From NCBI RefSeq assembly GCF_002105155.1, contig NW_019029039.1, forward strand, positions 124,001 through 188,000: a stretch of 64,000 nucleotides of DNA. Reading direction: 5' to 3'. Source of the DNA: Lobosporangium transversale. Taxonomy: Eukaryota > Mortierellomycota > Mortierellomycetes > Mortierellales > Mortierellaceae. A model generated the notes under the pieces. That model was not told the origin of the DNA, did not search any database, and worked only from the letters and a program-made list of their open reading frames with translations. Below, one piece after another: positions 1 to 11,845 of this stretch (its first letter is position 1; every line of letters starts with the position of its first letter). Both the position numbers and the translations under genes were made by a program.

Positions 1-407
1 CTAGTAGCAGCGGTCTTGGGATGAATACAGGAGGAGGCGGAGTATCATCAGGAGTGAATGGAATTATGGGATTGAGCGGTACTGGCACCAACAGTTTGTT
101 TGTTTCAAGCCCACGACCTTCTTCAAGTGATACTACGGCCATGTTTATAGAGGGACTTGAGACGACAACGAGCACTGTTGGAATAGGGGGAGGAGTGGTG
201 AATGGAATGTCTTCATCACAGACACAGTCACCCTTGCTGAATAGTAATAACAGTCCACAGCCATTGTCGCCTGCCGTATCAGCATCATTAGAAAGTACTA
301 TCCAAGATCCACATCATCATTCTTATCAACAGCATCATCAACCGATGACGGTTGTAGATGAAGTTCGAAAAGTGGTCCAGGAGCTGGGCAGCTTTTACAC
401 ACATTAA
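1..407 (+). CDS. 3' end of a Ser/Gly/Gln-rich low-complexity protein (5' truncated by window)
   Basis: The reading frame is open from base 3 to a TAA at 405-407, so only the last ~134 residues are visible. They are rich in Ser, Gly, Thr and Asn, with His/Gln runs (HHHSYQQHHQ) shortly before the end. The final stretch, VVDEVRKVVQELGSFYTH, looks like a short amphipathic helix. No recognisable domain is present, so the function lies in the missing upstream part or cannot be told. Transcription is convergent with the peroxiredoxin that follows. The composition fits the disordered tail of a fungal regulator or signalling protein, but that is only a guess. Confidence 0.5.
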   Translation, partial: SSSGLGMNTGGGGVSSGVNGIMGLSGTGTNSLFVSSPRPSSSDTTAMFIEGLETTTSTVGIGGGVVNGMSSSQTQSPLLNSNNSPQPLSPAVSASLESTIQDPHHHSYQQHHQPMTVVDEVRKVVQELGSFYTH

Positions 408-589
408 TAATAATACAAATTTAATCCTTCTCAGCTGTCTCTCTTTTTTTGTTTATTTGCTTTATTTATCTTTGCAGCTCATTGTGTTAACAAATGGGCA
501 GAAGAGATGTTGATCGTACAAAATGTCTTTTTTATTTCATTTTATTTATTTTCTGATATGCCCAAAATTGAGGAATGACATGGTGTTAT

Positions 590-1262
590 TTACAAGTGGG
601 CAAGGACAGCATCAGCGCCTGAGACAGAAACTCCAGGGCTATTGGTGACCGAGTGATAAAGTGAAAGAGAGGAAAAAAAAAAAAAAAAAAAAACAAGCGT
701 GATCAATTACTCGGCAACAATTCAGAGAAATTTTACTTTTGCTTGCGATAGATTAAAAGAGAAAAAGAAAATAGGTGATGATGATCTTACCTAGTCTCAA
801 CGCCAATGTAGGTAACCTTCAAGTCATCAGCCACAAGGGCAAAGCGCTTGGAGCGAATGCTACCCATGCCCATCTTAGAAAGGTCTAATTTTATTTATTT
901 ATTTATTTATTTTATCGGTTAGTAAAGCAGGTTTTTTTTTTTCCCACGTTCATTCAAGGTCTTTTCAATCTGTGTGCATCAACAAGCAAGCTCGAGTTGT
1001 CTTTTTTTTTTTACCTTGATCGAGCCCAGTGGCCTTAACAAATTCACCATTGCCATCGGAAGCAAGGATGATTTTGTCGTTGGACTTTGTCCACTTGCCC
1101 CAAGCATCCATGACGCTGAAAAAAATCATGACATGTAAAAAAAAAAAAAAAAAAAAAATGCACCCGTATTTAATTAGCCAGTAATTTGTGTTATGGCATA
1201 GGCGGAAGGCGGGCAATATTTCATGCGAGAGCTTTGGCGTTCATTCAACAAATTCAATCTAG

Positions 1263-1296
<34 letters not shown>

Positions 1297-1910
1297 TTAC
1301 AAGGCATCGCCTGTGGAAAGGCAAATGATTTGGTCAACACCCTTCTTGACAAACTCGTCATACTTTTGACGGAACCTAATTAAGCAAAAGAAGTATGTAG
1401 ATAATTGTTTTAATGCTTGTATCGTAAGAACGCTTTTTATTTTTCTCTTTCTTTCCTTTTCTTTGCTTCTTTTTTTTTTTTATAGGCCAAACGAATAAAA
1501 AAAAAAAATACGTGCTCTGGCAAGTGCTGGTTGTTGCAGGTGGGGGTGAAAGCACCGGGAACACCAAAGATGACAGCTTTCTTTCCCTTGAGCGAGTTTA
1601 GATCGAAGACTTGAGGGATTCCACAAGCATTCTCCAATGCAGGGTCGTAGGGACTAAATTCATAAAGCATAAAAAAAAGTTAAAAATCTGAAGGAACAAA
1701 AAGGGACAGGATCGTTGATTTCACATACCAGTACTTGAGCACGACAATAGGGAGGGTATCACCGACTTGGATCTGATAAAAAAAAAAGGATTTGGGAAAC
1801 GTGAGAATTCGGCTGCGCAGAATGCGTTTTAAACATCCTTGGGGCAAGATATATTTTTTGTTGTGATAAGGACCTAATTGCAATTGAATATATTACACTA
1901 CCTGAGTCAT
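590..1910 (-). CDS. Ahp1-type (Prx5 family) peroxiredoxin, seven exons
   Basis: Thiol peroxidase that reduces alkyl hydroperoxides and H2O2 using a cysteine. Exons on the minus strand: 1910-1902 (MTQ), 1772-1729, 1653-1512, 1375-1301, 1115-1015, 884-791 and 638-590. The family motif PGAFTPTC carries the peroxidatic Cys in exon 3, and KKAVIFGVPGAFTP precedes it. Exon 5 has the family's VMDAWGKW block. The C-terminus VSGADAVLAHL closely resembles that of yeast Ahp1. Product ~171 residues, the usual length. No targeting signal is seen, so it is probably cytosolic. The exon 3/exon 4 junction is out of phase by one base with the only GT...AG pair I can see (exon 4 must read FRQKYDEF). Either the true splice differs or there is a one-base assembly error. 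All other junctions keep frame. Confidence 0.88.
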
Positions 1911-1914
1911 GTTG

Positions 1915-1947
<33 letters not shown>

Positions 1948-2478
1948 ATAAAGAAAAAGGCTGAGAGTGTAGGGGAACGAGGAGTGAGAATGGGGGAACG
2001 ATGGAATGAAGGAAAGAATGAAAATGGAATGAAACAAATGCTTTTTTATACGTTTTTTTTTTTACGCGTTCAGTGAGAGGGGGCTGATGTCGTCTCCTGA
2101 TTGGATAGCAACTGATCAATAAGATCAATATAAAAATAAAAAAAATCGACGCGTAACAACTACAACGGGCAATGCTATGATAATGTTATCGCATGCTTCT
2201 TTTTTTTCAAGGCTAAGTGAATTTATATAAACAAAGATGATGAGGAATGGCATTTCTTCCCAATTAGCAGAAGATAACAGAATCCGTTAATTATTAGCAA
2301 GATATAGGAATTGGAGGAAAGTCGTATGTGACCTATATATAACTTATTACCAAAAGACAAGACCGATCTATTGCAAAGACTCAAATAGCGATACGCGTGT
2401 ATTTAAAGAAGAGAAAAAGGGCCCTAGATAGCTTGAACGTGTTTATAATGAATGTGGAATGTGAAAAGTAGGAGAGGA

Positions 2479-2515
<37 letters not shown>

Positions 2516-2786
2516 TATTGGCATAGGTGTATAAGGAATAACATCCGGCAAATGTTTACATGAAAATGTATCTGTGTATTACATTGCTCCAATGGCACCT
2601 GTGTACAGGTCCTATGATATTAAAATCAACATCGCCCATCTTATTCTTTTCCTCTCTCCCGCTTCTTGATTCATCAATCTTTCCTCCCTCATTTCCATCT
2701 CGTTCTTCACTTTTCATCTTCATTAACAAAATACATAAAACACACACGCATCTTGTCATTTTCTTTCCAATTTTCTTCCATCAAAC
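1911..2786. other. divergent intergenic region between peroxiredoxin and BAR-SH3 gene
   Basis: Promoter-sized spacer for two genes transcribed away from each other. It contains A/T homopolymers (about 1915-1944 and 2482-2510) and a pyrimidine-rich stretch (about 2640-2780) directly before the BAR-SH3 start, typical of a fungal leader. No coding potential beyond homopolymer-generated ORFs. Confidence 0.5.
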
Positions 2787-2860
2787 ATGAGCTGGTAATG
2801 AATATATCTCTATACTTTATCCCATCTCCACTTGTTTGTTAGTCTGACAAGCAACAAGCT

Positions 2861-2897
<37 letters not shown>

Positions 2898-5299
2898 GCC
2901 ATCTCATGTGAAGAGAATCGCTCTCATTCTCTCTCTTTTGTTCTCATAGGAAGGGACTCACAAAGGCTGTCTCGCGATTGCCTCATACCCTCTCCACAAA
3001 GACCGGCATTCGTGATTGTATGTTTTTTTTTTTTTTTTTTTTTTTTCCTCCTCTACTCCAAAACTGATAACCGTTGCATTACGACAAAGTAGAAATTTAC
3101 AAAGCTTAAAAATAGCACAGCCCACTTGAAACCGGACCTGATATTGATTAAGAAGTTACTTTTTTCATTAATGATATTTAGCCACCATTGATCATGAGTT
3201 TAAGGAAATGGAGAAAAAATTCACGGATTGTGAGAAGGCCACTTCTTCATTATTGGGTGAAGTATGCAAATATCGTGATAGCGTCACTGGTAAGTTATCA
3301 CTACTCTCTCTTGTTGCATGATAAACGTTCATCCGACTTTTTTCTTAACTCTGATAAAAAAACCCTCCCTCCATCTAGCACTATTGAACCATCAAGCGGA
3401 GTTTGGCATTGTGCTTTCAGAGATTTATGATCCCGCATTAGGCGAACCCAGCGGGGAAGTGACTCCGCGCCGCGCACAAACCGCGCCCGAATCTATTCAA
3501 GCAGTGGATGATTTCCAGGCAGTCATGCGAGAAATCAGAGACATCCTCTTGCCCGAAGTGGTATGCTTGTTCACATACAATATATCGTGTTTATCTCATT
3601 TTGGAAGCTTTCATAGTAGTATATGATCACGAAACAATGAATGAAAACCAATGGCATAAAAGTAGTATTAAATATATATATATATATATATATATATCTA
3701 CGTTGTAGGATAAATTAGAACAGCAAGTCGTTCGTCCTTTGACAGAGATGCAAAACTTGATGAAAATGATTCGCAAGACGATTGTGAAGCGCGAACACAA
3801 ATTGGTTGATTATGATCGCTTCAGGATCTCGTTGAAGAAACTACAGGATAAGAAGGACAGGACACTCGGTGATGAGAAGCAGATCTTTAAGGTTCAAAGG
3901 GAAAAAAGGCTTTTCTTTTCTTTTCTTTTTTTTTTAAATCGATTACTTATTAAGGCTGTGGCCTGCAATTTTTTATATGTCTTACAATAGCTCGAGTCTC
4001 AATTGGAAGTGGCGACTGCGGATTATGATGGACTCAATAATCTACTCAAAGAGGAGCTTCCGGGATACTTTTGGCTGCGTACGCAGCTGATGGAGCCTAT
4101 CTTTTATGCATTCTTCTTTTTGCAGCTACGCATCTCCAATATCCTCCTGGATCGGATTGACCCACTTGCCAGGAGCGGATACTATGATTTGACTATGGAT
4201 GTCCTGCAGGGCTATGAAAGCCGTAAAGGCGACATTGCTCCTACACTTGAATCGGTTGAGATTATCACAAAGCGATCAATTTCCACTCGTAAGCTATCTT
4301 GATGAACTTTGTGCTACACAGCTTTTATTATTATTATTGTTTTATTTCTGTTGGAATGTCATACTGTAACCCTTAACGCGTCAGTGTTTTTTTTTCTCCT
4401 TCTGCAGCCTACGCGAGCAAGTACGGTAGATCTTCTCACGACATTAGCTCTACAGGAAGCAGTCCTGAAACACCAAAAGCATATGGAGGGGCTTCAAATA
4501 CATCTCTGACGAGTCCTAAGCCCTATTCACCCCCAGCACCGCCAGCAACTAAACCTTGGCAGGCTGCTACAACACTTAAGCCATGGCAGCAACATGCCTC
4601 GTCATCGCCGTCAACTACAAGCTCTACTGCACCAGCTCCCAAACCATGGCAGGCTGCTCCCAAGGCCGCGCCCCCCGTTCCAGCGCCCAAAGCTTGGCAA
4701 GCTGCAGGAGCACATCCATCCTCACCTGCGACTGCCCCAAAGCCGTGGCAAGCAGGAACAGCAACAAGTCGGGCCTCACATGAATCCTCGCCACCACCAG
4801 CATATTCATCACCACGGGCAGCAAATGCTACTGCTGCAAACACATCTCCTGGGTCTTCATCCAGAAGTGGACCCAATATTCATCTCCACGTCAGCCCATT
4901 CAGTACTGGCATTGCGGGCGCAGTGGCAGCAACAGCAGCAAATGCGGCACTCAACGCAGGGAAGTCAGCCGTTGCAGCAGCCAAGAAGCCTCCACCGCCA
5001 CCAGTACCAAAGCGACTGGGAGCCCCCAAGATGGTCGTAGCGCTGTATGACTATGATGCACAGCAGGATGGGGACTTGAGTTTCAAGAAGGATGACCGAA
5101 TCGAGATAGTGGAACGAACAGCAAGTGCACAGGATTGGTGGACAGGCAAATTGAATGGTCGACAAGGTGTCTTTCCAGGTAAGACCTTACATTTCAATGC
5201 CTTTTTTTTTTTACATTATTTTGAGAATCATTTGATCTGATTTTTCCATCTGTCGGCCTATCTATCTTTCTCATAGGCAACTATGTTCAAGAACTTTAA
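2787..5299 (+). CDS. BAR-SH3 domain protein, Rvs167/Hob1 (amphiphysin/endophilin-like)
   Basis: Membrane-curving adaptor of endocytosis and cortical actin. Eight exons: 2787-2794, 2950-3017, 3182-3289, 3379-3560, 3709-3891, 3991-4288, 4408-5178, 5277-5299, giving 546 residues. It starts [17 protein letters not shown], the usual N-terminal amphipathic segment of fungal Rvs167 proteins. The BAR domain fills residues ~20-265, with ELPGYFWLR and the helix-3 region in exon 6. A Pro/Ala/Ser-rich linker (about 282-485) carries five Trp-containing repeats of the type KPWQAA. The C-terminal SH3 (about 490-546) has [34 protein letters not shown], including the ALYDY motif and the conserved WW. Exon 1 holds just 8 coding bases. 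The gene precedes MRD1 in the same orientation with a 439-bp spacer. Confidence 0.93.
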
Positions 5300-5738
5300 C
5301 TAATGATATAATAAGAAAAAAAGAAAAAGAAAAACAGCACCGGTAAAAAACGAAAGAAGTCTCGATCATTTGAGAACTACTCAGAGGTCTAATACTACAT
5401 AAGCATAACACGCGTCTGTGACTTATCATAGGCGATAATTAATAAAAAAGGTTTCCTGTTTTGAATTGTGGGGCTGAAATGACAGCGAGTAAAACAAAAG
5501 CAGGCAGCAAAATGCATCCTCTTCGACAATCAGGATTATGTATCTGTTAATGGATCTTATGATTGGGGAGGGATATAGCAAGTTGGATCGAAGCATACGC
5601 GCCCTTGAAGAAGCAGGCACGTGCATGGTTTTGTTATGATGATGTGACTGCCCACTTTTTTTTTTTTTTTTTTTTTTTGGGCGTTCAACTTCTGGCATTT
5701 CCCTTTATCCCCTCCCCCTCTCCTAATTGCTGTGAACC
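5300..5738. other. intergenic/promoter region upstream of MRD1
   Basis: No gene is seen. It holds a 21-base T run (about 5657-5678) followed by a pyrimidine-rich leader running into the split start codon at 5739. Confidence 0.4.
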
Positions 5739-8700
5739 ATGTGGGTAGACCTTTTGAAGGAAAAAAATAAAAATAAAAATAAAATAAAATGTAACCAGCT
5801 GTACTGTAATTAGCTTCTGTTTACATGTGCTCATTGTTATTGACAATTGCATCCAATTGCATCCAATTGTTAGGTCGAGGTTGATTATTAAGAATTTGCC
5901 AAAGCATCTCACGGACGAGCGGTTCCGAGAGCACTTTAGTTCTATTGGCGAGGTTACTGATGCAAAGTTGATGAAAAGTTCGTAAGTGGTTTATAATTAC
6001 TGTTGAGGAGGATCATAATTAAGACAATGTCACTTTTCTCCCGTTGAAATACGTACATCTATTGACATGAACACCTTTGTAATAGATTTGGTAACTCTCG
6101 TCGTTTTGGATTTATTGGATATAAGACAGAAAAGGAGGCCAAAGCAGCTCTAGCACATTTTAACAATACGTTTATTGATACTTCCAAGATCATTGTTGAG
6201 AAAGCAAAGGAGGTAAAAAAAAAAAAAAAAAAAAAGTCGAAATAGTGTGCTGAAAGACTTTAGTACTTGGTCCCATGTAAACTCATTTTTTGCTTGCTCA
6301 ATAACTTTTTTTTTCTTTTGCTTTATTATACTTTTCTTCATTCTTTCCTTCAAGATTGGCGATGAATCACTTCCCAGGGCATGGAGTCAGCATACAGTGG
6401 GTACATCAGCCCATGCAAGGAAAATGGGCGCAGAACGACAAAAGAAAGAGGCTGCTGAGGCTGCATCCAAAGCAAATCAGGAAAAGCAAACCAATATGGA
6501 ACTACAAAAGAAGAAGGAACATATTTCAAAACTTTATCAAGCCGAGAACGATCCTAAACTGAAAGAATATCTGGAAGTGATGCAATCGCGTGCTACGACT
6601 AAATCATGGGCCAACGATGATGCTGTAGAGTTGAACACAGAGAAGGCTGGAGATCATCAAACAAATAAGGCCAATAATAAACCAAAGGTTCATGCTCAAG
6701 TGATGGCGATCAAGAATAGGAAACCTGGTGGAGAAGGACTGACGGTGACTCAGACGAAGATCACGTTTGACGATTCGGATGATGAACTCTATGACAACTT
6801 GCCACTCGTCAAGTCGGCGAACAAGGATGATAAGAAGGCAGAAGAAAACGAGGGAGAGGATGTCCTTATGTCAGATGCAACTCCTAAAGAAGATAGCCTT
6901 GTAAATGATTCATCCATCTCTGATTTGGATTGGCTCAAGTCACGTATGGTAAAGCCGGCGCAAGAGAAAATGGAGGAGGACGCGAATGAGAAGGTAAAAA
7001 AAAAAAAAAAAAAAAAATCCTCAAAAGTACTCAATTAATATCAATCAATCAGGTATGAACCTCTCTATTTTCACTGTTTAATAATACTCATCCAATTTAT
7101 GCTTTTTTTTTCCTTTTTTTCAGTCAAGTTCTGATGATGAAAAGGCGGGAACAGATGTCGAAAGATCAGAACCACCAAAGATTGCGCAAGAACCACCCAA
7201 GAGACCTGTGCTACTCTCTGCAGAAGAAGAAGAGGAAATAGCCAAGAATCAGATTGCAGATACAGGACGTCTCTTTGTTCGAAATTTGCCCTATACCTGT
7301 ACAGAAGACGAACTTCGCAAGTTGTTTGAGAAGTTTGGACCTCTGTCAGAAATCCATATGCCGATTTCGAAGGATACTAAGAAACCAAAGGGCTATGCCT
7401 ATGTTCTCTATCTGTTGCCTGAACATGCTGTCAAGGCATTTGCAGCCCTGGATAAGAAATTCTTTATGGGACGTCTTCTTCATATTTTGGCCTCCAAGGA
7501 GAAACCTCAGCCCAAGGAGGATGAAGAGAACCCTCTGGGACCTGGTGGTCGTCCCTTGTCGATTAAGAAGCAACGTGAGCTGAAGAAGAAGGGTCAGAGC
7601 GGAATGGATTTCAACTGGAACACTCTCTATATGAATGTATGCTGTCAATTCTTTAATATAAGTGCATAGCTTATTTTGCCTGATTTTGCTTGGTACTGAC
7701 AAAAAAAAAACGTTCTATTTTTCTCCCTTGTTATGGATTGATGTAGTCGGATGCTATTGCAGCTTCAATTGCAGATCGTCTCAATGTCTCCAAGGCCGAC
7801 ATTTTGAACGCGGATGCGGACAATATGGGTGTACGTCTTGCTGTTGCAGAAACTCAGATCATCATGGAGACCAAGAAGTTTTTACAGGAAGAAGGTATCA
7901 ATGTGGATGCCTTTGGCAAGAAAGAACGTAGTGATACAGTTATTTTGGTCAAGAACATTCCTTACAATACTACGGAGCAAGAGCTGCAAGACTTGTTTGG
8001 CACCCATGGAGATTTGGGAAGAGTCTTGATGCCCCCAGCAAAAACAATTGCGATTGTAGAATTCCTTCAACCTAGTGAGGCTAGGTCTGCGTTCTCACAT
8101 TTGGCTTACAGGCGATTCAAGGATACGATCTTATATTTGGAAAAAGCACCTGTTGGCGTATTCAATAGCAAGTATGATCCCTCGATGAAGGATCAAAAGG
8201 CGGCCAAGAAGGCTGCGAATGAGGAAGAGGAAGCATTGTCAAAGAAGGTCTCGTCCACTCAACTCATGGATGCTACGACGACTGCAGAGGATGCTCAGGA
8301 TGTGGAGAACCTGGAGGGCGCTACTTTGTTCATCAAGAACATCAACTTTAAGACTACGGATGCAGGTCTGAAGAAAGCATTTGCTAATGTGGATGGTATC
8401 AAATCGACTATGATCCGACATAAGCCTGATCCCAAGAATCCAGGCAAGACATTGAGCATGGGTTTCGGATTTGCAGAGTTTATGAGCAAGGAGAAGGCTG
8501 TGAACGCAATGAAGGCTATGAATGGGTTTATTTTGGATGGCAACAAGCTTGAGATCAAGTTCTCGGACCGGTCTAGCACAAGCAATAATAGTAAGAGCCG
8601 AACTACCCCTAAGGATCACGGTACTAAGCTCATTGTCCGAAACATTCCCTTTGAGGCGACCAAGAAGGACATCCAAGGACTTTTTAAGTAAGTTGTTGAG

Positions 8701-9127
8701 TTGTTACACAATGCTTTTTTATTTATTTATTTATTTATTTATTTATTTTCGTTACAGCAGCAACACATGTCTTACATTTGTGGTACACATACACATTACT
8801 TATTAATATTCTGTTTATAAAAATAGCACTTTTGGTCAACTCAAGTCTGTGCGCATTCCCAAAAAGATGTCTGGAGGTCACCGTGGTTTTGCGTTCTTGG
8901 ACTTTATGACGAAGCAAGAAGCCAAGAACGTGTACGAGAATGTGGCCAATACCCATTTGTTGGGTCGTCATCTGGTACTCGAATGGGCTGAGGAAGATTC
9001 TGGCCTGGAAGTGTTGCGTGAGAAAACAGGTCGTCAGTTCAGGAAGGATGATGGACATGGTAGTGGCAAGCGCAGAAAGATTGATCTTGATAATGACGAC
9101 GATGATATGATGATGGAAGACGACTAA
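5739..9127 (+). CDS. MRD1: Mrd1/RBM19-type five-RRM pre-rRNA processing protein
   Basis: Nucleolar component of the small-subunit processome that binds 35S pre-rRNA near U3 sites and is needed for early cleavages to 18S rRNA (family knowledge). Exons: 5739-5740, 5874-5981, 6086-6212, 6355-6993, 7124-7636, 7747-8687, 8827-9127; 876 residues. The protein begins [18 protein letters not shown], as Mrd1 proteins do, and the ATG is split by an intron (AT at 5739-5740, G at 5874). Five RRMs are visible: ~2-80 (LIIKNLP/RFGFIGY), ~340-420 ([15 protein letters not shown]), ~527-600 (ILVKNIP), ~655-735 (LFIKNI/GFGFAEF), ~757-840 ([15 protein letters not shown]). Acidic and basic linkers separate RRM1 and RRM2. 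The tail is basic then acidic ([14 protein letters not shown]), consistent with nuclear location. Two introns begin GTAAAAAA... with runs of ~20 A. Confidence 0.95.
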
Positions 9128-10665
9128 AAGAAGGGCTTACATTGTTTTTATTTTGTATTTTTTTTATGTTCAAAAGTCAAAAACCATTCATTATAATATT
9201 TCCATTGCATCTTCAAAAAAAAAAAAAAAAAAAAAAAGATCTACCTTTTACCTCCCTTTGCTCTTATCATCTTCCATCCAATCCTTATAGCACACGATTT
9301 TTTTTTTTCCTTTTCATCCACTACTTTCATCTTTTAATTAACATGAATGCCTGTACCATAACCTTCATCTTTATTCATAAAAATACAGTTTTAAACACAT
9401 ATTTGGAGCTTTTTTAGATTATTTGTGAGATAACTAGTATATATATGGATCTATTATTGTAATAGACAAGGCGCGTCCGTCTTTTGATGATTCATTAGCT
9501 ATACCCTAATTATTATTATTATTTTTTGTTTCGGCATATTCAACAGCCGTTCATCAAATGTTAGTCCAATTTAAATCTATGAAGGCATCATAGCAAACGG
9601 ACTGGTGTGTATTACTAGTGTGAGGTGGTAAGGAAATAATAAAGGAGCCCATAGAGAGATAGAGATAGAGAGAGTCCTGTAAAAGTGCTCACACACACAG
9701 AGCCTTAGTCATCTCGCGACCATCAGGCTTTTGTTGCTTTCTCGGTAAGTTTTTTTGGAAAGCTTTTTATAATAATGATAATAACCGTTGCCACAAAAAA
9801 ATCTTCCAACAGTATTATAAGTAAGGGCGTAGAAAAAAAAATGTACTCTAGGTGAGCTTGGTTGTTGTGAAGAAAAGAAAAGGGTATGTATATATGCTGC
9901 TTATACATGGGCTATCGGATCTGGCGTCCATGTACATTCCAGATGTCTCGAACGGTGAGCAGGCGCTTGTACCAAATGCTCATTTTCTATTAATCAAACC
10001 AGTATATATCTGACCTAATCGTTCTTTTAGAGACGGGGGAGAAAAAAAAAGTGAAAGCGTCTGTTCGCCTGAAGTACCCCTAAACCTTTTTTTTTTTTGT
10101 TTTTTTATTGCCATTAAACTCATCAAGATAGTTAAGTTAATATTAAACAGGAAAATAGAAAACGCGCTGTCAATGGCGAAGGAAAAGAAGAAAAATGTTT
10201 AAAAATATTAATAAACAAAAGTTGTATATATTGTACATGTATACTATACATGTTGTCTGCTAGACTGATATGAGTGAATGTGCCCTTACTTTTTCTTTTT
10301 TTTTTTTTTTTTGTGAGCTGTCAATGCTCAAGTCTGCATAGTTCCATATTCGTTCCTCTTCATTTTTCTACTGTTTCTCTCTTTTTGTCTCTGTCTCTGT
10401 CTCTGTTTCTTTTTTTTTTTTTTAACTCCTTTCTTGAAGAAAAAAACGTATAACACTTGATTGTTTCTTTAGTTTCTTCAGAGCTGCATATGATAAATGC
10501 GATAAAGACAGGAAACTAGAAGTAAATCCAGGGGCTTTTGGTTGGCGGTTTTTTTTTTAGTACGAGGATCTTTTTTTTATTAGTGCCATGTTAGGATGCA
10601 TTAACAATAAAAACAAACAAACAAACAAACACATTAATCCTGAATGGGGGACCAAGCGAATGACG

Positions 10666-10696
<31 letters not shown>

Positions 10697-11702
10697 ATCA
10701 AGGGTCTTATCAGCATTTTTTTTTTTTTTTTGGATAAAATAAGGGATAAAGGGAAGAGGGATGGCAGGAGTAGGAGATTGCAGATGAGGTGGATCGAGAA
10801 ACCACAACGAAATAAAATTAAAATAAATCAAGGGCGTTGGAACTCTGTATCATATTAATGGTTATACTAGACAAGGCTGCAACTGGCGCCCTGGGTAATC
10901 TTGAGGTAATTTGTGAGACAAAGTGTATAAAAAAAGAATATGATTACCATCCATCCATCCACCTTGACCTGTGGCGCATATGTATTACTATGTGTTAGAT
11001 GTATGTGAATTGAAATGGAATACCCATGAACATTGTCTGATATTCAATGCTGTTTTTAGTCGCGTGAGGCAAAAAAAAAAAGCTTTTAATTGTTCAATCC
11101 CTATCTATTATCTTTGTAGATGCCAGGACCCTTGTAATATCCATCCTCTCTATCATCTTGTCATTACGATGACAAAAAGTCTCTCCCAACTATAGTGTCT
11201 AGGATAGAATGCTACTGAGGGGTACTCGCTAGGACTCGCGTGCGTTACCCAAGCAAAAAAAAAAAAATAGGCAAGTAAGGAAAAGTAGCGCGAGTTTTAT
11301 TTTCCCGTCTCATCATTATGAGATGCATCCCCTTCCCAGACGTTGGAGATATTTTTATTTGGGTGTGCCTGGATGAAATTGAATTCATTCAATCCTACGG
11401 TTGGAATGGCCTAAAAATACACCATTCAGGAACCTTATTGTTCTCCTCCCCTGCGTGTATGGTTTATTCAACAGAATTACTGTTTATTACTGTATTTAAT
11501 GTATTAGGACTTTTTTTTTTTGAGGTGCCATGTCAAGTTCCAATGCGAGTATTTTTATCCCCAGTTGCCTATCCCCCACATGCAAAAGCAATTGATTATA
11601 ATGAAATAGAAGGTCCTGAATATTCTCTCTAAACGTTATTACACTATAGTCTCTAATCTATTCATGGCTTAAAGTTGGCTCCTTCCCTCTTTTTTTTTTT
11701 TG
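9128..11702. other. gene-poor stretch with simple repeats and weak minus-strand exon-like signals
   Basis: About 2.6 kb without a gene I can support. It holds many A or T runs (e.g. 9215-9237, 10663-10693), a CTGTCT repeat near 10390-10405 and an AAAC repeat at about 10610-10630. On the minus strand there are short exon-like pieces: 9983-9912 (a 23-codon ORF starting MSIWYKRLL and ending RQIR, preceded by an AG acceptor) and about 10915-10862 (an open frame ending TQGASCSLV-stop). I could not join them into a model. Confidence 0.3.
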
Positions 11703-11710
11703 TATAAAAG
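11703..11710 (+). promoter_or_regulatory. TATA box of the GPI-anchored protein gene
   Basis: TATAAAAG about 140 bases before the ATG at 11846, followed by a CT-rich leader (11715-11840) typical of strongly expressed fungal genes. Confidence 0.6.
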
Positions 11711-11845
11711 ACAACCCTTTTTCTTTTTTTTTTATTGTTCTGTAGACACACCATCTCTCTTCCCAATCACTTTTTCAACAAAGAACAAAAGAGCAACCAC
11801 TCCTTCCTAAAACTACCTTCATCTCTCCTACACCTTACATCTAAC

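Noticed and set aside
10634-10831. Minus ORF with poly-Phe joining a plausible C-terminal tail (SFAWSPIQD)
   Set aside because: The joining section is a T homopolymer without a splice acceptor; treated as chance.
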